Shown here one piece after another: positions 1-5,104 of a DNA stretch of 5,174 nt (position 1 is the first letter of the stretch; every line of letters begins with the position of its first letter). Source of the DNA: Candidatus Competibacteraceae bacterium (GTDB lineage: Bacteria; Pseudomonadota; Gammaproteobacteria; Competibacterales; Competibacteraceae). Made by a program: the position numbers and the translations under genes. The stretch is from assembly GCA_020445005.1 (NCBI GenBank), contig JAGRHM010000391.1:1-5174 (forward strand), in the 5' to 3' direction. The notes below the pieces were generated by a model. That model saw only the letters and a list, made by a program, of their open reading frames with translations. It was not told the DNA's origin and made no database searches.

Positions 1-1375
1 CCAGGAACAGCGCGCCGTTATCGCGTTTGACCAGGATGGGGACCGGTCGTCCAGTCGGCAATTCCTTGACCAACTTTCCAAACTGGTCCAGGTCGGTGAT
101 TTCAACATTATTCAGGCGGGCAATAATGTCCCCCGAGCGGATGCCAGCGCTGGCTGCGGGACCCTCGTTCACTTCCTTAACCAATACCCCTTTAGCCCCT
201 TCTTTCTGCTGATTAGCGGCTAGTTCACTCACCACCAGGCCCAGTCGGCCGCCGGAGGGCGGTACGGCGATCGCCTGCTGTAACTTCGGGTCCTCGGGCA
301 ATTCTTCAAGCTTGATCGTCAACGTCTGTTCCTTGCCTTCACGGATCAGGGTCAGCGGCGCACTGGAACCGGGCCGGATGCGTCCGACAAGCGGTGGCAA
401 TTCGCTGGACTGGTAGACCGGTTGGTCGTTGAAAGCGACGATAATATCGCCGACCTGGACGCCGGCAGCCTGAGCCGGGCTATCAGGCAACACTTGACCG
501 ACCAGCGCACCGCGTGGTTTGTCGAGATTGAAGGATTGCGCCAGTTCCGGGGTGACTTCCTGGATCATGACGCCCAGCCAACCGCGACTGACCTTGCCGC
601 CGGTTTTAAGCTGGTCGACGACTTCCATAACCACGTCGACGGGCACGGCGAAGGACAGACCCTGATAACCGCCGGAGCGGCTGTAAATCTGTGAATTGAC
701 GCCGATCACCTCACCGTCGAGATTGAATAGCGGACCGCCGGAGTTGCCAGGGTTAACCGCAGCGTCGGTCTGGATAAAGGGCACATAGTTATCGCGAGGC
801 AGGCTGCGACCGAGAGCGCTAATAATGCCCTGAGTGGCGCTGCGCTCGAAGCCAAAGGGCGAGCCGATGGCCAGCACCCACTGGCCGACCTTGACCTTGC
901 CGATGTCGCCGATTTTCACCGTTGGCAACGGCTTGTCGGCTTTCACTTTGAGAAGCGCAATGTCGCTGCGGCTGTCCTTGCCCACGACTTCAGCGGGCAG
1001 CTCGGTGCGATCGGAGAGACCCACGATGATGCTGTCCATGTCGTCGACGACGTGAGCGTTGGTCACGACGTAGCCGTCCGGGGAAAGGATGAAGCCGGAG
1101 CCAACCGAAGAGCGCGGTTGTGGGGTGAGGTTGGGTATTTCATCGAAGAATTTTTTGAAATAGTCGAAGAATGGGCTGTTCTCGGGAATAGGTGGATGAT
1201 TGCGCCAGGGCTGATCTTTTTCCTTGGGTTCCGCTTTAGTATTGATGCTGACCACCGCTGGGCTGTATTTCTCGACCAGGGTGACGAAGTCGGGATATTC
1301 GGTGGACTGGGCGGAGGCGGCCCAGAACAGGGCTAGAACGGTGATCAACCAGAAGGGCTGTTTCAGTTGCGGCAT
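1..1375 (-). CDS. mucD: MucD/DegP-like periplasmic serine endoprotease (C-terminus cut by window edge)
   Basis: This is a Do/HtrA-family serine protease that degrades or refolds damaged proteins in the periplasm. I translated 458 residues from ATG at 1375, the start chosen because GGAGG lies 6 nt upstream on the minus strand. Residues 1-22 form a signal peptide (Lys5, hydrophobic core, likely cleavage after A-S-A at 22). The trypsin-like domain follows, with His108 in TNAHVV, Asp138 in SDIALLKV and Ser212 in GNSGGPL, so the catalytic triad is intact. PDZ1 begins near RGWLGV (265-270) and PDZ2 near GRLGLVV (376-382). The aromatic FFDYFKKFF stretch (69-77) and overall layout match my memory of Pseudomonas MucD (about 474 residues) better than E. 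coli DegP, so only roughly 6-15 residues should be missing. It lies 77 bp downstream of the nucleotidyltransferase, with no algU-mucAB genes visible, and could be co-transcribed with it. DegP, DegQ or HtrA are equally acceptable names; the family is certain, the orthology less so. Confidence 0.95.
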   Translation of the reverse strand, partial: MPQLKQPFWLITVLALFWAASAQSTEYPDFVTLVEKYSPAVVSINTKAEPKEKDQPWRNHPPIPENSPFFDYFKKFFDEIPNLTPQPRSSVGSGFILSPDGYVVTNAHVVDDMDSIIVGLSDRTELPAEVVGKDSRSDIALLKVKADKPLPTVKIGDIGKVKVGQWVLAIGSPFGFERSATQGIISALGRSLPRDNYVPFIQTDAAVNPGNSGGPLFNLDGEVIGVNSQIYSRSGGYQGLSFAVPVDVVMEVVDQLKTGGKVSRGWLGVMIQEVTPELAQSFNLDKPRGALVGQVLPDSPAQAAGVQVGDIIVAFNDQPVYQSSELPPLVGRIRPGSSAPLTLIREGKEQTLTIKLEELPEDPKLQQAIAVPPSGGRLGLVVSELAANQQKEGAKGVLVKEVNEGPAASAGIRSGDIIARLNNVEITDLDQFGKLVKELPTGRPVPILVKRDNGALFL

Positions 1376-1379
1376 GGAA

Positions 1380-1394
1380 ATCCTCCCGGAGGAT
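1380..1394 (-). promoter_or_regulatory. Ribosome binding site of the protease inside a perfect inverted repeat
   Basis: On the minus strand this reads ATCCTCCGGGAGGAT. The right arm GGAGGAT is the Shine-Dalgarno sequence of the protease, 6 nt before its ATG, and the left arm ATCCTCC is its exact complement. The RNA could form a 6-bp stem with a CGG loop that hides the ribosome binding site. The symmetry is seen directly; control of translation, for example by temperature, is inference. Confidence 0.5.
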
Positions 1395-1414
1395 GGGACT
1401 AGGGAAATAGGGAA

Positions 1415-1431
1415 GTGGTTGAAAAAACCAC
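1415..1431. repeat. Short inverted repeat between nucleotidyltransferase and protease genes
   Basis: GTGGTT and AACCAC (6-bp arms) flank the 5-nt loop GAAAA. It sits 22 bp after the nucleotidyltransferase stop in the 77-bp gap before the protease. On the minus strand the stem is followed by TTCCCTATTT rather than a clean T-run, so it is at best a weak or leaky terminator, or an RNA-processing hairpin. Only the symmetry is certain. Confidence 0.35.
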
Positions 1432-1452
1432 GGGGTTAGCGGGGATTGACCA

Positions 1453-2547
1453 TCAGGGACGGGCTTGGTTCGTCTTTCCTGGTTTCCAGCGCAGCCAGGC
1501 TTTGTAGCCGAGGTGGCGGGCGAGCAGCCAGGGCGGCATGCGCAGCCAGTGGGAGCGGATGTACAGGAGCTGACGGGCGATGGCGGGACCCCGGCGTCGG
1601 GGATGCTCGCTCAATGCGACCTGGTCAAGCAGTTGATCCATGATCATCAGAACAGGCCAAGGCGAGCCGGCGTTTTTGAGCGCCTGAGTGACGCTATACG
1701 GCACGGAGGTACCAAGAATGCGTTGCGTGTAGCGCAGGGCGTAGAAGAGGGGCCGGCTTAACTGAAGTTGCCTGGCGCGTTGGGGCAGGTTTTCCCAGAA
1801 GCCGGGTTCGTGCTGGTCGAAATAGGTGAGCAGTTCGTGCAGATCGAGGAGATCGCGCAGGGGATTGCCGAGTTCCTCCTGGAAGGCGTGAGCGGCGCTG
1901 TGCAGCGCCAGGTCAGCGGGACAGAAAACGTGGAAGGGGGTGTTGGGTACGGGGCGCGCGGCGGCAATGAGCAGCGCTGGGTCGGGTTTGAGGCGGCTGG
2001 TTTCCGGCAGGATGGTGTGGTGAACGTCGAGGATCGTTCCGCGCAGGCGGTGGCGCATGGGGGGCAGTTCATGCATCCATTGGCGGTAGTATTGTTGGTC
2101 GTAGTCGGAATTTTTTACAGTTTCCCATCCATGCTTTTGGAGGATATTTTCCAGGGTCGACAGGCGCGCTTTGGGAACCATAATATCGACGTCTGACACT
2201 AAACGGCCATGCGCGCAGGGTAGACTACTCATCACGTAGGCGGCGCCCTTAAGTAAAATTACCGGAAAATCAAGTTCTCCAAGATCAAATAGAGCGCGTT
2301 GAATGCGGTTGCATTCCCAGCGGATGCGATGTTCGTGTTCGGCGGCAATGATGGAGGCGGCTTCAAGATGAGGTTGTACTTGGGCGGGAATACGGTCGAG
2401 CTCACCTCGTGCTTCCAGGGCGGTGTAAAATTTGGCTACTACCCCGATGCGCCGCGCCCAAGGTAGCAAACGATCCCATTCGCGTAGGCTAAGATTTTGT
2501 AATAAATCTGGTTTCGCAAGAATATTGGGCAAGGTGCAGGACGACAT
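1453..2547 (-). CDS. Nucleotidyltransferase family protein (NTP_transf_5 type), HPr-rel-A cassette
   Basis: This 364-residue soluble protein has the polymerase-beta-like nucleotidyltransferase signature: LKGAAY at 99-104, then GRLVSDVDIMV at 114-124 with metal-binding carboxylates Asp119 and Asp121, and a likely third acidic residue, Asp174, in LDVHH. The N-terminal helical part (LREWDRLLPWARRIGVVAKF, 21-40) and the later DLALHSAAHAF (212-222) and RDLLDLHELL (231-240) are typical of the uncharacterised NTP_transf_5 (PF14907) group as I remember it. There is no signal peptide or membrane segment. Family members occur beside HprK-related kinases and PqqD-like proteins, and in some lasso peptide clusters; the acceptor is unknown, and transfer of a nucleotide or phosphate-bearing group to a peptide is inference. 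It is transcribed divergently from the 152-residue protein across a 207-bp control region. The start has only a weak ribosome site (CCGGA, about 10 nt upstream), but the family-like N-terminus supports it. GC content is lower in its 5' part. Confidence 0.85.
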   Translation of the reverse strand: MSSCTLPNILAKPDLLQNLSLREWDRLLPWARRIGVVAKFYTALEARGELDRIPAQVQPHLEAASIIAAEHEHRIRWECNRIQRALFDLGELDFPVILLKGAAYVMSSLPCAHGRLVSDVDIMVPKARLSTLENILQKHGWETVKNSDYDQQYYRQWMHELPPMRHRLRGTILDVHHTILPETSRLKPDPALLIAAARPVPNTPFHVFCPADLALHSAAHAFQEELGNPLRDLLDLHELLTYFDQHEPGFWENLPQRARQLQLSRPLFYALRYTQRILGTSVPYSVTQALKNAGSPWPVLMIMDQLLDQVALSEHPRRRGPAIARQLLYIRSHWLRMPPWLLARHLGYKAWLRWKPGKTNQARP

Positions 2548-2579
2548 GTCGTAAAAATCCGGTTTGAAAGGCCAGCAGG

Positions 2580-2588
2580 ATTATGGCA
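2580..2588 (-). promoter_or_regulatory. Possible extended -10 promoter for the nucleotidyltransferase gene
   Basis: On the minus strand the sequence reads TTGCCATAAT: CATAAT differs from TATAAT by one base and is preceded by TGC, fitting an extended -10 (TGn). Transcription would begin near 2573, giving a leader of about 26 nt. No good -35 is seen at the right distance, which is tolerable for extended -10 promoters. A weaker alternative is TTGATC with TAACAT at 16-bp spacing further upstream. Confidence 0.3.
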
Positions 2589-2622
2589 AATTTTACAGTT
2601 GAGATGTTAGGCTGTCTTGAGG

Positions 2623-2632
2623 TTTGATCAAA
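2623..2632. repeat. Perfect 10-bp palindrome TTTGATCAAA in divergent region
   Basis: TTTGATCAAA is its own reverse complement. It lies in the divergent promoter region and overlaps TTGATC elements that could act as -35 boxes on either strand, so it could be an operator. It resembles the FNR half-sites TTGAT and ATCAA, but those are normally separated by 4 bp and here they overlap. Function is unproven. Confidence 0.35.
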
Positions 2633-2653
2633 AGTTATTTAATAACAAATAAT
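2624..2653 (+). promoter_or_regulatory. Alternative sigma-70-like promoter for the rightward genes
   Basis: TTGATC (2624-2629, four of six matches to TTGACA) and AATAAT (2648-2653, five of six to TATAAT) are separated by 18 bp. Transcription would start near 2660, giving a leader of about 95 nt. In such AT-rich DNA a match of this quality is easily found by chance. It competes with the sigma-54-like element as the explanation for expression of the three-gene run. Confidence 0.3.
2634..2646. repeat. Inverted repeat GTTAT-TTA-ATAAC
   Basis: Arms GTTAT and ATAAC flank a 3-nt centre, directly followed by a weaker dyad ACAA-ATAA-TTGT (2645-2656). Both fall within the spacer and -10 of the sigma-70-like promoter, so a bound regulator could control it. 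Short AT-rich dyads also arise by chance. Confidence 0.3.
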
Positions 2654-2671
2654 TGTAATATTTTTCTGAAA

Positions 2672-2688
2672 TCGGCATAATCATTGCT
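2672..2688 (+). promoter_or_regulatory. Sigma-54-like -24/-12 promoter element
   Basis: TCGGCATAATCATTGCT keeps the invariant GG (2674-2675) and GC (2686-2687) of RpoN promoters at exactly 10-bp spacing and has TTGCT for the consensus TTGCW. It matches 9 of 12 specified bases of TGGCACGNNNNTTGCW. Transcription would start near 2699, giving a leader of about 56 nt before the ATG at 2755. If real, the three-gene run would need an enhancer-binding activator, and AT-rich DNA upstream would suit this. The spacing is seen; use by RpoN is inference. Confidence 0.45.
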
Positions 2689-2754
2689 TAAATTTCTTAA
2701 TCGATCAACTTCAGTCTGCCGTCCTGGAGCGGTACAACGTTTAGGAGTCGAACA

Positions 2755-3213
2755 ATGACCGAACATGATGACAAGCAAGTGGCCAGCGTGGATGCTATGG
2801 CGAATGCTGAGCCTTCCAAGGGGCGGCGGCGGTTGGTGAAGGGCGCAATGCTGGCGACACCAGCGGTGATGACGTTGATGAGCGGGAGATTGGCGTCAGC
2901 GGCTAGTACTACTTGCGCGGAGAGAGAGGGGCTGAACAATGGGGCAACTTTAAATGCAGGATCTGCAAACGTTTACGAGCCTTATTCAAATCCACCTGTG
3001 GTGTACCGAATAACTACTCCTAATCCAAATAAATTATCCATGATAGAGAATGGCTTTGTTAGAGTAGAGCAATTAATTACTTATTATAAAAGTAATAACA
3101 ATCCTTATTCAACCGAAGAGAAAACTGTATATCTTGATTATGAAACCGCAATAAATGAAAACTGGGTTGTCGGTCCGTTAGCTGGAAACTCCTGTTTAAA
3201 TTCGATGGCGTAG
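2755..3213 (+). CDS. Small protein with twin-arginine-like leader; candidate substrate of the HPr-rel-A cassette
   Basis: I do not recognise a named function for this 152-residue protein. Its start is supported by AGGAG (2743-2747) 7 nt before the ATG. The first 22 residues are polar and rather acidic, followed by GRRRLVKG (23-30), a good fit to the Tat motif RRxFLK, then the hydrophobic AMLATPAVMTLMS (31-43) and a possible signal peptidase site after A-S-A at 49. Similar leaders occur, from memory, on many small uncharacterised proteobacterial proteins. The mature part is polar, rich in Asn, Thr and Tyr, and has only two cysteines: Cys54 just after the cleavage site and Cys147 in the C-terminal NSCLNSMA. 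GC content is about 59% up to 2940 and about 36% after it, a sharp break near the leader/body boundary. The PqqD-like gene begins 40 bp downstream. I infer a peptide substrate that is recognised through its leader and modified before export; an ordinary Tat-exported protein of unknown role is the alternative. Confidence 0.75.
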   Translation: MTEHDDKQVASVDAMANAEPSKGRRRLVKGAMLATPAVMTLMSGRLASAASTTCAEREGLNNGATLNAGSANVYEPYSNPPVVYRITTPNPNKLSMIENGFVRVEQLITYYKSNNNPYSTEEKTVYLDYETAINENWVVGPLAGNSCLNSMA

Positions 3214-3219
3214 CCAATA

Positions 3220-3233
3220 TGACTCTTTAGTCA
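3220..3233 (+). repeat. Small hairpin between the 152-residue gene and the PqqD-like gene
   Basis: TGACT and AGTCA (5-bp arms) flank the loop CTTT, a few bases before the AAGGA ribosome site (3237-3241) of the PqqD-like gene. It has no T-run, so it is not a canonical terminator. It might stabilise the upstream message end or lower translation of the downstream genes relative to the small protein. The stem is weak. Confidence 0.22.
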
Positions 3234-3253
3234 ACTAAGGAATATCTAGATTA

Positions 3254-3547
3254 ATGAGATGGCGCTATAACAAACTTTGCCAGCTACATCACTGGAGTAA
3301 TGATGTGGACAGGCAGTTCATATTTAATCAGTTATCAGGCCAAACGCATGTTCTGTCCAGACTGGCGTTGGACATTCTGGAATTGATCAAGCACGAAAAA
3401 ATCGTGGATGACGATGGCGTCTGGAGTCAGCTTGTCGATCTTTACGAGAATTTCGATCCAAGCGATGAAGACATGCGTCAACATGTTCTTGGCATGTTAG
3501 TGAGCTTGGATGAACTCGGTTTGATTGAACCTTCCCGCAGCTTGTGA
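3254..3547 (+). CDS. PqqD-like peptide chaperone (HPr-rel-A system)
   Basis: The 97-residue product has the PqqD pattern: a short N-terminal strand segment (MRWRYNKLCQLHHW), then FIFNQLSGQTHVLSRLALDILELI (about 23-46), where strand, turn and helix normally form the peptide-binding wing, followed by acidic helices ending in DELGLIEPS. PqqD-like domains (RiPP recognition elements) bind leader peptides and present them to modifying enzymes. The SGQTHVLS segment resembles the SGxTHLL of PqqD proteins that accompany HprK-related kinase A, the set I recall as the HPr-rel-A system. There is no signal peptide, so it acts in the cytoplasm. The ribosome site AAGGA is 12 nt upstream, somewhat far, suggesting modest translation. 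The stop overlaps the GTG start of the kinase. Its likely partner is the 152-residue protein encoded just upstream; binding is inferred from gene order. Confidence 0.8.
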   Translation: MRWRYNKLCQLHHWSNDVDRQFIFNQLSGQTHVLSRLALDILELIKHEKIVDDDGVWSQLVDLYENFDPSDEDMRQHVLGMLVSLDELGLIEPSRSL

Positions 3548-4458
3548 ACTTTTCCAAACTTCCTTCCAGCGAATTGCAACATCTCCTGCTCCAAGGCCAA
3601 CTAAAGTTCCGTTGTGGTTTTTTTTCCCTGTGTTTACAAAGCGATCTTCCTGAATTAAACAATTTAATACAACGGATGTATGCAAACTATTCGCTAGAGA
3701 ATAGTGAATTTTCTGATTTTCAAATCAATCTATCGCCTCACGGCATAGTACATCGTTTTTGGCGACCTCAGGTACAGTTCTGGGTTGATGAAAAAGCCCC
3801 CTTCAAGCCCTTCCCTCGCGATACAGCCCTGCCTTTTTTGGAATGGGGCCTCAACTGGTGCATAGCAACCCACGCGCATCATTACTTAATGCTCCACTCA
3901 GGGGTTATTGAGAAAAACAACCAAGCATTGATATTGCCCGCTTGGCCCGGTTCGGGAAAAAGCACCCTAGCGGCGGCGCTATGCCAACGCGGCTGGCGCT
4001 TATTATCCGACGAGTTCGGGTTAGTTCGGCCTCAGGATGGTTTGCTGGCGCCCTTTCCTCGACTGATTCCCTTGAAAAATGAGTCCATCGTCGTCTTTCG
4101 TGATTTTGCGCCTGATGCCGTGATGGGGCCGGAATATCCTAAGACTCGCAAAGGCACGGTTTGTCATGTGCGCCCGCCCACCGACAGCGTTGAACGCGAT
4201 CAGGAGCTGGCTAACCCGCGCTGGATCGTTTTTCCCAAATACCGGAAAGGTGCTATCATGAATCTGCGTCCCATCGAGAAAACCCAAGCTTTCGTGACGC
4301 TGAGTGGTCATTCCTTTAACTATGACCTGATCGGCTTACGGGGTTTCCAGACCTTGGCCAACCTCATCGACGCCTGCGACTGCTACACCTTCGAGTACGG
4401 CGGTGACCTCGAACAAGCCGTCGCGCAACTCAACGCCCTGGCGGACGGTCTCATTTAA
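3544..4458 (+). CDS. HprK-related kinase A
   Basis: The 304-residue protein resembles the C-terminal kinase fold of HPr kinase/phosphorylase but belongs to a separate group. The Walker A loop is AWPGSGKST (133-141, Lys139), preceded by LMLHSG (116-120, His118) like the conserved HG segment of HprK, and followed by RLLSDE (152-157), probably the metal-binding acidic site. PFLEWGLNWCIA (97-108), IPLKNESI (175-182), KGTVCHVRPP (203-212) and FNYDLIGLRGF (258-268) match the HprK-related kinase A family from memory. Translation starts at GTG 3544, overlapping the previous TGA by 4 bp (GTGA), a sign of translational coupling; no strong ribosome site is needed. No HPr gene is present and the usual C-terminal HprK signature is not seen, so the target is probably not HPr. 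By analogy with the HprK-like kinase of paeninodin clusters it may phosphorylate a serine of the 152-residue protein; this is inference. GC rises from about 28-37% in 3601-3720 to about 60% near its end. Confidence 0.88.
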   Translation: MNFSKLPSSELQHLLLQGQLKFRCGFFSLCLQSDLPELNNLIQRMYANYSLENSEFSDFQINLSPHGIVHRFWRPQVQFWVDEKAPFKPFPRDTALPFLEWGLNWCIATHAHHYLMLHSGVIEKNNQALILPAWPGSGKSTLAAALCQRGWRLLSDEFGLVRPQDGLLAPFPRLIPLKNESIVVFRDFAPDAVMGPEYPKTRKGTVCHVRPPTDSVERDQELANPRWIVFPKYRKGAIMNLRPIEKTQAFVTLSGHSFNYDLIGLRGFQTLANLIDACDCYTFEYGGDLEQAVAQLNALADGLI

Positions 4459-4485
4459 CCAATTTATCGCAAAGGAGACCCTCAC

Positions 4486-5061
4486 ATGGCGCAAACCGCC
4501 TCCACCATGCTGCCACTCGGCACCCCCACCCCCGATTTCAACCTGCCCGAACCAGCCACCGGCAAGGCCATTTCTCTCGGCGACTTTCAAAGCACCCCGG
4601 CCCTGCTGGTCATGGTCATCTGCAACCACTGCCCGTTCGTCAAGCACATCCGCCAAGGGTTGGTTCAGTTCGCCCAAGACTACCACGCTAAAGGTCTCGC
4701 CATCGTCGCCATCAGCGCCAACGATGTTGCCAACTACCCCGCCGACAGCCCGGCGAACATGGCCAAGGAAGCCAAAACTTTCGGCTATCCCTTTCCTTAT
4801 CTCTACGACGAAGCCCAGACTGTAGCGAAAGCCTACCGCGCCGCCTGCACCCCGGATTTCTTCCTGTTTGACGCCGACCGCAAACTGGTCTATCGCGGCC
4901 AGTTCGACGGCAGCCGGCCCGGCAATAATATTCCCATCACTGGCGCCGACCTGCGCGTGGCGGTAGACGCCGTGCTGGCCAATCAACCGGCGCCAACTGA
5001 CCAGAAACCCAGCATCGGCTGCAATATCAAGTGGAAAACCGGCAACGAACCGGATTACTAA
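4486..5061 (+). CDS. Thioredoxin-fold, AhpC/TSA-like peroxiredoxin-like protein
   Basis: This 191-residue protein has a thioredoxin fold: PTPDFNLPE (14-22) is the peroxiredoxin-like N-terminal strand, VICNHCPFVKH (44-54) carries the CxxC pair Cys46/Cys49, AACTPDFFLFD (119-129) holds Cys121 and the cis-proline Pro123, and PSIGCNIKWK (175-184) contains Cys179. These are hallmarks of the thioredoxin-family group related to PRX-like proteins, usually about 180-200 residues. A thiol-disulfide or peroxide-reducing role is expected; the substrate is unknown. There is no signal peptide, so it should be cytoplasmic. The start is firm: AAAGGAG (4471-4477) lies 8 nt before the ATG. It follows the kinase gene by only 27 bp on the same strand and may be read from the same transcript, but its strong ribosome site, high GC content and general housekeeping nature suggest it is a neighbour, not part of the modification system. 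Confidence 0.9.
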   Translation: MAQTASTMLPLGTPTPDFNLPEPATGKAISLGDFQSTPALLVMVICNHCPFVKHIRQGLVQFAQDYHAKGLAIVAISANDVANYPADSPANMAKEAKTFGYPFPYLYDEAQTVAKAYRAACTPDFFLFDADRKLVYRGQFDGSRPGNNIPITGADLRVAVDAVLANQPAPTDQKPSIGCNIKWKTGNEPDY

Positions 5062-5079
5062 TGCTCTCTCCCCCAACCG

Positions 5080-5099
5080 CTCTCCCGCAAGCGGGCGAG
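5080..5099. repeat. GC-rich hairpin after the thioredoxin-fold gene
   Basis: CTC-T-CCCG and CGGG-C-GAG pair around the loop CAAG with one mismatch, 18 bp after the stop at 5061. The stretch CTCTCCCGCAAGCGGG resembles a dispersed intergenic repeat familiar from many proteobacterial genomes (memory, not searched). No T-run follows, so it is not a classical intrinsic terminator but may protect the transcript end. Confidence 0.45.
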
Positions 5100-5104
5100 G
5101 AATG

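Larger units (their letters stand above)
2548..2754. promoter_or_regulatory. AT-rich divergent intergenic control region
   Basis: These 207 bp separate the leftward nucleotidyltransferase from the rightward three-gene run and must hold promoters for both. From about 2581 to 2700 the sequence is much richer in A/T than the flanking genes. It contains two palindromes, a sigma-54-like element, a sigma-70-like alternative for the rightward genes and a possible extended -10 for the leftward gene. I see no convincing small gene or structured RNA in it. Confidence 0.7.

Noticed and set aside
27..1336. Several plus-strand open frames opposite the protease
   Set aside because: They are shadows of the mucD-like gene, which runs uninterrupted on the minus strand with intact triad and PDZ motifs.
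1415..1431. Rho-independent terminator after the nucleotidyltransferase gene
   Set aside because: The stem has 6 bp, and the downstream minus-strand sequence lacks a continuous T-run.
1768..2196. Plus-strand open frame of 142 codons
   Set aside because: It is antisense to the nucleotidyltransferase, whose motifs and family-like length are clear; no ribosome site or recognisable domain.
2623..2632. FNR/CRP binding site
   Set aside because: TTGAT and ATCAA are present but overlap; FNR sites need four bases between the half-sites, so only a generic palindrome is reported.
2697..2939. Minus-strand open frame of 80 codons opposite the small-protein gene
   Set aside because: It overlaps the leader-coding part antisense; the plus-strand frame has a good ribosome site, a Tat-like leader and operon context.
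2755..3213. Classical lasso peptide precursor
   Set aside because: It is far too long, has a Tat-like signal, and no asparagine-synthetase-like cyclase or transglutaminase-like protease lies in the window.
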